From assembly GCF_001540865.1 (NCBI RefSeq), contig NC_033621.1, positions 8,353,347 to 8,417,346 of the forward strand: DNA of 64,000 nt, in the 5' to 3' direction. The notes beneath the pieces were generated by a model, which searched no databases, was not told where the DNA came from, and saw only the letters and a program-made list of their open reading frames with translations. Of this stretch, positions 31,540 through 42,047 are shown one piece after another (position 1 is the first letter of the stretch; each line of letters starts with the position of its first letter). Position numbers and translations under genes: made by a program. The DNA is from Ananas comosus (Eukaryota; Streptophyta; Magnoliopsida; Poales; Bromeliaceae).

Positions 31540-32400
31540 GTGTTATCGTGTGTACTTTAATTTTAAACTTGACCGTCAAATTTCAGCAAAAAATATTTTA
31601 AAATAAAGATTTTACGCGATTATTGCTTTTCACTTAAAGTGAATAGTAACCTACGTTTTCTTTTGAGGCATCGCGTCGAGGATGGCTTCTAACATGAATT
31701 GGACTCCGTTTCAGACGATCCAATAGGTCGTTTTCGATGGTTCGGCTATTCCGAAGGTGATTGCACTGTTCGATTTTATGTTTGATGCACGATTTTTGAG
31801 AAAATCAGCTTTTATCGCATATTGACCTTTTTCTACTTGATGTTCTTGCTTTTTAAAGGTGTTCGATGTTCCGTTTTGCATGAAAACCCATAGGTCGATG
31901 CCACTGGGTATATTACACGCACTAGTGAGTTTTTTGTACAAAACTCAAGGATTGGAGTGCTAAATTGTTATTTTTGCAAAGTGTCAAAATTGAGCACTTT
32001 GCAAAGAGGTTATCATTTTATGTGAGAAATTTCACAGTATTGGTGGGTGGAAGGTTCTACATGAAAGTAGACTCAGAGAGGATTTTATATCTCAAATTTC
32101 ACGAAATTAGGGTTTACCGGTGCAGAATGGTGTTGCTTTGTTTCTTATGAGGGAGATTTGTGATCATGTAGCTTTTTGGACTTAAATGTGATTTTGGGCG
32201 TATTTAAGTGCACAAGATTGTTTAGAGAGGGACAATGACGAAAGTATCTTATGCCAAAAAAGGCTGGGTGCAAAATTTTGAGGTTCTCAGGAGGACTTAT
32301 GTGCAAATTCTTCAAATACAATTTGTATACATGTATATGTATATATATTTGGTATTTAGAGAGAAGATGAAGGAAACCCTAACCCTAGTCCCTACTGTAG
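31540..32400 (+). mobile_element. Diverged LTR fragment of the long-LTR family
   Basis: It parallels the beginning of the LTR at 32656 (TTACGCGATT, TTTCACTTAAAGTGAATAGT, ATCCAATAGGTCG, GATGCACGATTTTTGAGAAA against the equivalents at 32770-32965). It reaches an AAACCCTAACCCTAG stretch near 32370 and then stops. It lacks its own clean ends. Confidence 0.6.
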
Positions 32401-32439
32401 CACACTGAACTTTAGCAAATTGCAAGGTTCTAATGTTCG

Positions 32440-32469
32440 AAGAGGAAACTCCTTTTAAGGAGAGGAGGA
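32440..32469 (+). other. Polypurine tract before LTR
   Basis: A purine-rich stretch (AAGGAGAGGAGGA) directly precedes the LTR start TGTAAGGAAG at 32470. The layout equals AAGGGAGGGATAA before TGTAAGGACT at 46973. Confidence 0.6.
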
Positions 32470-32655
32470 TGTAAGGAAGTGAATTTTCGAAATACGAGAG
32501 TTGGACTTCGTTTAGAATCGACCAAGGGTCGCGTTGGTACGCTTCGGAAATGCCGAAGATGTCGAAAATGTGAAAAGTGCATTGAGGAGGGGTCACGAGA
32601 TCAAGCTGGAGCAAAAATATGCAAACTGCAGTTTTGTGCTCTTGGAGACCGGTAC

Positions 32656-35600
32656 TGTAAGGATTGAGATTTTTACAGTGCTACTAAACTCTCTGTTGAC
32701 GATGTTTATGCGTGTAATTTAATTACATAAACACTCGTCAAGTTTCAGGAGAAAATGAGCTAAAATGGAGAAGTTACGCGATTTTTAAATTTCACTTAAG
32801 TGAATAGTAACTCCGGTTTTTCGAAGAGGCCAATGCGTGAAGTAGGCTTCTAGCGCGTATCGGACTCTGTTCATAGCGATCCAATAGCTCGTTTCGAACG
32901 GTTTAGCTATTCTGGAACCAATGGCACTGACAGATTTCAGATCCGATGCACGGTTTTCGAGAAAAAGGAGTTTTAACAAAAAGAGGGTTTTCGCTCTTTG
33001 CTATTCGTGCATTTTTAAGACTCCTCGTGCTCTGTGCTTGTGACCTGGGGTTAGGTGAGAGTTGTTTCTGGTACCTACTGGTGGTAGGGAATTCAAATTT
33101 GAATTTGAATTAAAGGTTTTAGGGTTTATACTTTGGTATATGTGCGATATACGGATTAATTAGAGAGCGGATAGGTTCCGTCGCGAATCCGTGACCAAAT
33201 ATGACGAAACAAGATGGTAGTTTTGATGCCCTCGTCGTGCTGAACGCGATGGTGCAATCCGTTTGAAAATCCGATGAACGGATTGTCAGATATTGCATGA
33301 AGTTCGCTAAGGGGTCGAGAGTGGAAAATCGGGAAATTCGCAAAAGTCGTAATATTTAATGTACCGAATCACGCGAGATCAGACGTGGAGGTGCGTAAGT
33401 GTAAAATACTCGCATTGTGAAGGACTGATTTTCTAATAATCAGTTTAGAGGGACTTGTGTGCAAAGTTGACAATCATGTATGGTTCTTCTAGGGTTTCAT
33501 CATGGAAAACCCTAACCTTGGTTCACCTTCTCCCTCAGCCGACCTCCCTGCGACACCTCTGCACATTTGCCCTAGCCGTGCACACACCACGGCCGCCGGC
33601 AGGTGCTCCGGCCACCGAAAAACCCCGCAGCACCACCCTTTCCCTTCCTCTCGGCCATCCTCTCCTCCCTCTCGGCCATAGATCTCGGGGGGAGCTTCAG
33701 AACACCTTTGGAAGCCTTCCCTTGGCCGAGATCCATCTCCAGCATCATCGCCACCGGCCACCGCCGTCCCTGTCGCCCCCGAGCGCCGCCACTACCACCC
33801 TGGCCAGTTGCGGCCAGATCTGAACAGATCTGGCCGGGGTTGTGGGATCTCTTTCCCCTCGTGCCGTGGCCGCTCAAGATGGTAAGCACCACCTTCCTTG
33901 AACCCCCCGGCGTCATCACCGCTGACCCTCGCCGGTCCCGTGCGCCGCCGGCGCCGTTTTGCTCCCTGCGGCCACCCTCGGTCAGCCCAGACCGACCACG
34001 GGTAGGCTCGAGGCCAGCGCGCCCCGCCACTCCAGATCGGCCGCGCCGTCATCCCTCAGCCTCCCCCTGGGCCTCTGGCGACGGATCGCCGTTGCCCCGA
34101 CCTCCTCCGGCCGCCGCCGCGCTGCCGGGAAGCGTTGAACCCGAGAACCACTTAGAGGAATTGATCTCCTCCGCCGCGCCACCGGCCACCTCCCGCCGCC
34201 GGCCAGCAGGTTCCCTGGACCCCTTGGACCAACTGCTCCTACCTCCGGCCGAAGCGCTCGCCGTCCGGCCGCCGGCGGCCAGCCCTAGCTCTGCCCTGGC
34301 AAGTAAGCAATGTTTTTGCTGTTCTGCACATGATTTCCTGTTCTAGTCACCGTTCCGGCGACCCGAGGCTGTTCCGATGCCTCTGGGGGTGAGCATGGTG
34401 ATAGTATGTCAGTCCTGATCACAGTGCTCACCTCAATTAGGGTCAGCGAGCCCCTGGTTAGCGAGATAAGCATGTTTTTCATGCTGTGCGCGCTGTTCGC
34501 AGATTTTCGCGTCACTCCCGCGCTCTCCACAGTGGCCGAAATTGCTCCGAAGTGTGAGCATGGCCTCCGGCATGTCGATACCTATCGGTGAGAGTCTCGG
34601 CTCGACTCGAGTGTCCTCAGTTTGCGCTATCGGACCGTAAAGTCCCGTAAATAGCATGAAATAATGTAATTTTACGTATTATAGGGGACTTTTGTGCAAT
34701 TGTACACTTCGTGGCTGCTGTGGGTAGTGTGTAAGGACAGCGAGTGTCCTCTGGACTAGTTGTCCAAGGCCCCAAGTTTTACGGAAATCAAATATTGATT
34801 TCCGACGCGTTTCTCGGCAAAATCCGCCGACGAAACGCGGGTTCGGTTCGGAATTATTCCGACGGTGCTTCGTGAGCTATTGTGTAGTCGCTGAGCCTTG
34901 TTGGCTGGTCACTCGCATCATTTCGAGAGTTCAGAAATGACGAGTGAGCGACGATGGGTTCCGGTGTCAAAATTGACACTTCTAGGAACCCGGATCCCAA
35001 CAATTATCCACCAATAGTTGTTTGGTTGTGTATCCTTGTGTTTGCTGCCATGTCACACTAAAATAAGTGTTTAGAGGCAACGAATGACTCGTGGCATGAG
35101 TCGGTACCTTCCGGGATAGTTAGTGGGTCCCGGCGGAGTCCCGGTGCGATTCCGGCGAGTTACGGTAATCGGTATTGGGAAACCGATCTCCGTGGAATTG
35201 TTTGTGGGTTATGCTTTTAGGGTTTCTTAGCTGTGGGTTAGACACTAACCCAGTAGACCCTCCTTAGGTCCGGTTGACGTTCTTTTGCAGTCAGGAGACA
35301 GGCGCGACAGTTGTACAGGTGGGTACTTCGATCCGACGTCGGTACAGTGGTGCACGCTCGGTGATGGTTTCTTACCTTTGCTCTTTCGTTATTATCTAGC
35401 ATATATATATCTTGATATATAGTGTTGAGCCTAGCACCATGTTGTTCAGTTACACTCTACTCGGTTGTTCTCTTTATATCATGAGTAGGAGTAGAGTAGT
35501 TATATCATATTTCTTTGTTGCTCTACTTAGCTATTCTGCATATCCTGTATCATGTTTAGAGTAGAGCGGTTTCGTGATTTTATGTGAAATCGGTGACCTA

Positions 35601-37310
35601 GTTGATTCGTTCTTGTATCTTGTATCTGTATATAGTCAGTTTGTTCCTTGACTCTTGTTATTCAATGACCCTTGAGGTCGGTATACCCTGAGAGGTGGGA
35701 TTGTCGCCTAGTTGCCGACGGATGATTATAGTCTTCACAGATCTGTCATTTGATCCTTTGTGACCTAGTCGGTCGGTTCCTTGATTTCTGCCGTTTGATG
35801 ACCTTTGAGGTCGGTGTACCCTGAGAGGTAGGATTGTCGACTAGTGGCCGACGGTAGTTCTAGATTATATACTCAGATGACTTGTTGATCGATTCTTGCA
35901 TATATACAGTAGTTGACTTATTGATCAGTATCTACATACTTTGGGTAGGATGTTGAGTTGTTCCATCCCAGTTGACTTGATTAGTCAGTACTTGCATACA
36001 GTTGAGAAGATGTAGAGTCGTTCCATCCTAGTTGATCTGAGTGGTCGGTTCTTATGCTTCTTTACAGTCGATGACCTATACGGTCGGTGAGCCCTATGGG
36101 CAGGATTGTCGGCTGGTTGCCGACGGTTGGCCTTTGAGCATATCAGCATTGATTGCCCGACTTGTCGCATTTCACGAACACTGGCGGTCTGATCCACCGC
36201 AAGGAGTGTTCTTTTCCGAAAAAGTGGTTGCTTATGTCAACCCGTGAGCCCAGCGGTAAGGACTCGGTTATATGCAGGTAGAGTGTTAGTGGGCTTTTGC
36301 CTGAGGTCCTTAGACCGACACGGCGGTTTAGATTGGGTATTTTGGACTTCTTGTCCGGTTGACGCATATGTCTATAGTAGCAGTCGTTGCATGCATACTT
36401 ACAGTTCTTTCTATATACTTGTCTTGCTAGTATAGTTTGATACCCAGGTATGTTTTATATTCTTCTTTACAGTAGCGGTAGTCGTCCTTATACATTCTGT
36501 TCATATATTATTGTTGCTACTGTATTTAGTGTATCTGCCCTTGTTGTTATTTATCTCTTCCTGATCCGGCGAGTACTTCTCGCCTTCTTCGGCTTGCGGT
36601 ACCCACTGGGAGGGGAGACATGTTTACATGTTCTCACCTCCCCCACCATTTTTCAGATATCGCGGGCGATGAATAGTGGGACGAACGTGAGGTACGTGTG
36701 TAGCGGTCGATAGAGCTTTCGACCCAGGTTATTTCGATTTAGTTATTATCCTTATTATTTCTGTTGATTTATAGCTTAGTCGGTTTATATGGTTTAGTTT
36801 TGTGTTATTATCTGAATATCTGAGTTTTTAGTTGGTTTTGGAATGTAATAAAGGATTTTTGTTTTCTTGAAATAAAAATGGTTTTCTACCCCTCGTGGTA
36901 GCGTTTTAAGAAGATAAAAGTTCCCGTGTAGGGAACAGTTTTCAAAGGGTTTTTCGTGATTTTGTATCTTAGTATTTCAAAACCTATTTCTGTGGTTGGA
37001 AACATTTTAACTGATAGATGTGGATTTATGTTTAAATATTGAATGTAAAAATGTGAATCTGTGGTGAATGGTGTATGAATATATATAACTGTGGTTATTT
37101 GTATGTTCATCTGGTTGTGGTTGTATCATGTTTGAACTCTTGTACTTGTGCGACGCCGTGCAAATACAGGGGAGACTCTGTCCGTGTGAACAGTGGATCT
37201 CCTGTATTTGTGGCGGATCTGGCATACCCTGGGGTCAGGTTTTCAAAAAAAAAAATTTCAAACGCTTTTCCGCTATGCTTTAAACTAAAAAGGGACCCCG
37301 GGGCGTAACA
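32656..37310 (+). mobile_element. Long solo LTR (4.66 kb), target duplication GGTAC
   Basis: It begins TGTAAGGATTGAG and ends CCCCGGGGCGTAACA. The exact duplication GGTAC is at 32651-32655 and 37311-37315. It aligns along its length with the LTRs starting at 42048 and 46973. It carries a telo-box-like AAACCCTAA (33507-33515), a GC-rich leader-like block (about 33530-34310) that ends near a GTAAGC donor-like site, and a pyrimidine-rich 3' half with GATGACC/GGTCGGT repeats. Frames such as one spanning 33603-34346 are low-complexity proline/arginine products of the GC-rich block. Confidence 0.9.
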
Positions 37311-37375
37311 GGTACCTCGGCCAGGGACCGGACCCCGTATGCGTAAGAATGGCAAAAGGGCCTTCTGCGCGAAAT

Positions 37376-37525
37376 TCTGCTCTTCGGGACCGGTCCCTGG
37401 CGGGAGGGACGGGTCCGGTCCCTCGGCAAAGGACCGGACCCCGTGCGTGCAGAGGGGCTGGCAGCGGCCTCTGCACTAAAGGCTGCTCTCGGGGACCGAT
37501 CCTCCCCTAGAGGGACCGGTCCCCG
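37376..37525. promoter_or_regulatory. GGGACCGGTCCC palindromes in split LTR
   Basis: Two perfect 12-bp palindromes GGGACCGGTCCC (37386-37397, 37512-37523) lie with several GGACCGG/CCGGTCC half copies between them, again upstream of a CT-rich leader near 37615-37680. The core ACCGGT is shared with the arrays near 16.1, 20.0 and 21.3 kb, but the flanks differ. Confidence 0.55.
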
Positions 37526-40500
37526 CACCCGAAAACTGCCCAGTCTGGGCAGGGTGAAAGGAAGAAGTGGAGAGGTGTTTTTGCAATTAGACAATGAGAG
37601 AGGTTAAGTGGGCATTTCTCCTCTCTCTTTCTCTCATTTCCCTTCAACACACACACTCACACTCTCCCTCTCTCTCTTTAGAAAAAGAAGGAGAAAAAGA
37701 AAAAGAAGGAGAAGAAGAAGAAGAAGGTGGAGATTTGGAGCTTGAAGGAGAAGAGCTCCATCATCCTCTTCCTTTGCTTGGAGAAGAAGCTTAGTAGAGG
37801 TAAGCTTTTTAAGCTCTCTCATAGTAGATGAGTTAGGGTTTGCTTAGATCCTTGGGAACTCAATTAATTGGACTCTAGTGGACCCCTAGAGGTAGTTGAA
37901 CTTCTTGATTGCAAGAATAAATGCTTGATTGAAGCTATTGCAATATTGGGGATTCTAGGGCATCCAAAAGAGGGGTTTTGTTTGTGAGTGGTTTTGATCT
38001 AAATTGACCTCTCTCTAATCTAATTGTTAGGTCTATGAACGCGTTCGTGCACTCCGTTTGACTATTTGTCGAGGCTACAGAGAGATATTGGCGAAAAACC
38101 TATTTTTGGCTTCGTTTTCGCCTGGAATGCCGAGGAAGCATCTAAAAATCACGAAATCGGAACCCTAGCCATTTTGTAACCTGAGAAGGTGGGGGGTGTC
38201 CATCCCGACGCAACCGCTTTTATGTCTAAGTTCTATGTATTTGATCATATTCTCATATGTTGATACATTGTGCATTATAGGATTAGTAGATGATTGCATT
38301 TCCATTCCTTGCATGTTACCTAGGTTGTGTAACATCGTGGGCTTGACACTTGATCTTAGGTTGCATAAGGATTGGGTCTTGTGACATGAATCCTATAGTG
38401 AAAAGAACAATGATGAACTTGGACATATACTAGCCTAGAAGAGTGGCATTTGGATTAGTGTAGTAGAAACACTAAACATAAACGAGTGGCATGTCAACTA
38501 GTTGGAAAACATTTACTGCAACGATTGAACGTGTGGTATTGAATCTAGAGTAGTAAACATGACATGATTCTAGAGATAGTAGAGTTCCCGAGTAATGAAT
38601 TGTGCATTATAAACTGTGCGGCAGAGGCACTATGACCTTTGTAGATAGGGTATCCTCTTATGAGGATTGGATCATATTCACTAGTCTGTTTACACTTGAG
38701 GTGGTCGCTCCACTCAAGTAGCGGTCTCCGGAGTACTTCACGATAGGGGCAGACGTAGTTGTCCCGCAAACGGTCTCGGTGTGCGAGTGCAACTTCTCCT
38801 CACCTATGAGATTGAGGGTGAGTCGAGGGCTTAACCTTTGGGTTAGCCAAGCAGATTGGGTAATGAACATGAATGACATAGTAGATTTGCATTCATACCT
38901 TGAGTAGACATAGTGTATGTTAGTAGATTGCATAACTATGTTGCATATATGCTCATGACATTATACTGGCATGATAGTAGACTTATTGTATATTGATTAC
39001 ATTGCTTATTATTGAAGGCATGGTAGAATATAGTTGTTGTTCCATTTCTACCTATCTATCTATCTATTTATCTGCTCATGCCTGCTTAGACCTAGTGGGA
39101 AGATCGGCGGAGTCGGCGGCCGAACCCACTGGGAACTATATTTATATAGTTCTGACCCCACTTTGTTGCAAGGCTGAGTACGAGTTCGCCGGGCGAGGAC
39201 CGCGGCAAGGGCATAGCGCCCTAGGTAGTTAGTAGCTTTCTATATGCATTTAGAGTACCCTCGAGTACTAGACGATGATGATGTATATTTTGGATAGATG
39301 TTGTAGAGCTACTTATGTATTGGACATGAACATGTATTTACATTTTGGGAGATGAAAATATAATTTTAAGATGAATGTTGAATGGTTGTAATAGCTAGAA
39401 TAACTCTCTTTATTTCACTTGTATGCCACTTGTGATTCTTGCTCTTACTTGTATTGCACTTGTGGTCACTACAAGAAAATTGACAATTAGTGGCATATAT
39501 AAGTGTTGCTATATGTCCTAGAAATGCATCTGAATCTTTTAGCAACATTTAAAGTTTAGTATTACTTATGCCCATGTTGCTGAATCATTTACCAACATAT
39601 AAAAAAATTGTTGCTAATGCTGAGTAATTAGCAACACTTAATAAATGTTGCTATAGATAAATATCATATGACATTTTCAAAAAAATTATATACGTATTGT
39701 AATTAATTCATGCATTAATAAATCCTCCTAATTTATTTTGAATTTTTTTATTATAATTGATAATTATAGTATTTAAATTAATTTAATTAAATTATTATTA
39801 ATTTTTTATTCAATTATTAAAATCACAATGTATAAAACTCATTCACACTAAATAACAAACAACAATTCAAATGATAGATATCAATCAAAATTCTAATTCA
39901 TATATATAATGCAATTAATTTGAAGAACAATATCAAATAAAATGATATCCAAAACCATTAGGTATCCAAAAACATCACAAACTGTTTGATACATTAAATA
40001 TCCAAAAATATCACAAACTGTTTAATACAAAAGGTATCTAATAAAATGATAGTAGTATAAATACTATCATAACAAAATGAAAGCTTAAATTGCTTTACGA
40101 ACATTTCTTCGATTTGAACTTCTCATGTTGCATTCAGCTTTACTTGTGCTTAACCTGTAAAAAAGAGTACACAGAAATTAAATTTGATCTGCAAAGTTAT
40201 AAAATATAGTAAGAAAATTTAAAAGAAAAATTAGTATTTTGTGCATACATAGGTATATGGCCAAGCCACCGTTACGCCTACGGCATCTCTAATGAGGAAT
40301 TTCTTCATAAAATTTTTTAAGACAAAAATGTATCAGCAAATAGCAGCTTAACAGGCATTATATAGCCCCAAAACCCTACTCACTTAAACCTCCTGAGTGT
40401 AACCCCATAATCTACTCAAGAAAATTAGAAAAGAGCCAGAGGGTAAAGAATTAGGAAGCTACAAAAACAAATTCCAAAAAACTACTAGCAAAATTTTGTT

Positions 40501-40811
40501 TCTATTCTATTTCAAATTAAGTATTGATTTCAAGCAATACATGTTTCACAAAGAAATTTGTGTTGCATAAGAAATTACAATTTTGTTTTCATGCAAAAAT
40601 AAACAGTCAAGTCTCAACTACAAAAACTCCAATAAATGACAACACTTAATAGCATTTATATTAAGTAAATATTGTTCCCACAAGAAGCTAATAGCATTGC
40701 CATATAGAATTTACATTGTTCAAAAGGATAACACACACTAGAAAGTAGCAATACTTGGTTCGCAAAACGGATTAAATAGCATAAGTTCTCAGAGGCACGA
40801 TCAATAGAAGA

Positions 40812-40870
40812 ACATAATAATAATAATATTAATGATGATGATGATGATGATGATAATAATAATAATAATT
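40812..40870. repeat. ATA/ATG trinucleotide microsatellite
   Basis: (AAT)n and (GATGAT)n runs lie in what would be the 3' untranslated region of the AGL6-like gene on the minus strand. Confidence 0.85.
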
Positions 40871-40921
40871 TCAGTACAAATATTACCGATAATATGGGCT
40901 TCTGGTAGGTTCCAGAATGGT

Positions 40922-41420
40922 TCACAGAACCCAGCCAAGCATGAAGTTGTTCTCCCCTCCAGCGGTTCTCGGAATGGTTGCTTCAGGAGGAACAAATTGG
41001 TGATACCTGTATGCGAAAACAATTTTGCTAAATTGGTTTGCTTCTGTATGTTTCAGAATAGAGAACTATGCATCTATAAATAATTTGAGTAGATTTCAAA
41101 TCAAGTATTACAGCTCTTAGAGCAATATGGGTGATACAGTTACCCTATTTGCAGAGTGGGTTCGCATTCCATGCCGCTCGACTGGGCGTGCTGCATATTG
41201 AATGCATTTCCACTCACAATAGCATCATAAGCCCATGATCCTTGACTGGCTCTAAAAGCGCCACCTTCGGCCTCAAGTTAAAAGAATAGGATTCTGGCAA
41301 GTTAAATTTGGAACAAAAGTAAAGGAAAAAAAAAAAAAAAAATCAAAACGCAAACGATTTGTATCTCTGCAAAAAAACCTTGTTTCTAAGCTGCTTATTT
41401 ATTTCTCCCAGTTCACGTTC
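40922..41420 (-). pseudogene. AGL6-like MADS-box gene, last three exons
   Basis: Three minus-strand exons spell the C-terminal third of an AGL6-subfamily MADS transcription factor. Exon 1 (41420-41379) is exactly 42 bp, has acceptor CTTGCAG and a GT donor, and encodes ERELGEINKQLRNK, the end of the K domain. Exon 2 (41277-41144) gives LEAEGGAFRASQGSWAYDAI, SGNAFNMQHAQSSG and MECEPTLQIG. Exon 3 (41006-40922), after CATACAG, gives YHQFVPPEATIPR and GGENNFMLGWVL followed by TGA. The last two match the AGL6 I and II motifs. The base pair before LEAEGG is AA, not AG; splicing to the next AG (TTGAG) would drop only L and E. The MADS, I and most of the K exons are absent before the LTR at 42048. It is a captured or interrupted gene that cannot make a DNA-binding factor as it stands. 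Confidence 0.85.
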
Positions 41421-42047
41421 CTGCAAGTGTAACAGAAATAGCATTTAGCACGAGGATCTTGTACTAGAAGGTCATATTTAATAGAAAACAAGAAATTCAT
41501 GTGGGAGATAATGATACAAATTACACATATTTCATTTCGAAGGTCATGTAAAGAGAGAAATTTTGTGACTCAATGGACACATGTCATTTTCTCTTTTCCT
41601 ACAACCACAAAGGCCTGCAACACATGTTGTTACATCACATGACCTTGTCTCTGCTTTGATATATTAGAACATAAATAAACAAATATTAAAAAAAAATCAT
41701 CAAAGAAAAACAATTATTCTTAAACATTTTGCATAGATTTCACATTTCTATTATGATTTGCTATCATGTAATTACGACAATATTTAATAGAAGGGTCCTA
41801 GACACTTCGACGAATCGTAACGCCACATAAAAGTTCACACAGCAAAATCTGTTCATTGAACTTACAATGGGCAATCTATGTACCTTCAACAGTGAATCAA
41901 ACATTCAGGTAAAGAATGTTTCAAATTTCACCCAAAGTTGAAGACCTTAAAATCTAAGCCATAAGACTCGCAGAAATCAAAACTCTGAATTAATTTCACA
42001 CTTTTTTCTCATCCTCTCTCCAAGAACAACAAAGAAGATTCAAAAAA

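Larger units (their letters stand above)
32470..39466 (+). mobile_element. LTR related to the 21102 family, split by a solo LTR and cut by CACTA
   Basis: The left piece 32470-32655 starts TGTAAGGAAGTG after a polypurine tract. The right piece 37311-39466 continues through GGGACCGGTCCC palindromes and then aligns with the 21102-23589 LTR (GGGTATCCTCTTRTGAGGAT, GACCTAGTGGGAAGATCGGC, GAGGACCGCGGCAAGGGCAT). The solo LTR at 32656-37310 sits between the pieces. It ends at the CACTA terminus at 39467, some 100 bp short of the expected CGGGGCGTGACA end. No coding region belongs to it here. Confidence 0.75.
39467..42047. mobile_element. CACTA transposon 5' portion with subterminal repeats
   Basis: It starts with CACTACAAGAAAATTGAC, the classic CACTA terminus, preceded by GGT. 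The next 200 bp carry subterminal GTTGCT/AGCAAC motifs in both orientations, typical of CACTA (En/Spm) elements. The matching TTTTCTTGTAGTG end is not present before the next LTR begins at 42048, so the right end is lost or displaced. The MADS-box exons at 40922-41420 lie inside this interval. No transposase domain was recognised. Confidence 0.65.

Noticed and set aside
33603..34346. 247-codon plus-strand open frame inside the long solo LTR
   Set aside because: Proline/arginine/serine-rich low-complexity product from a GC-rich block. Matching LTR copies do not keep the frame, and there is no domain.
37594..37794. 66-codon frame with a KEKEGEEEEEGG-like stretch
   Set aside because: Product of a GAAAAA/GAAGAA purine run in the LTR leader; low complexity.
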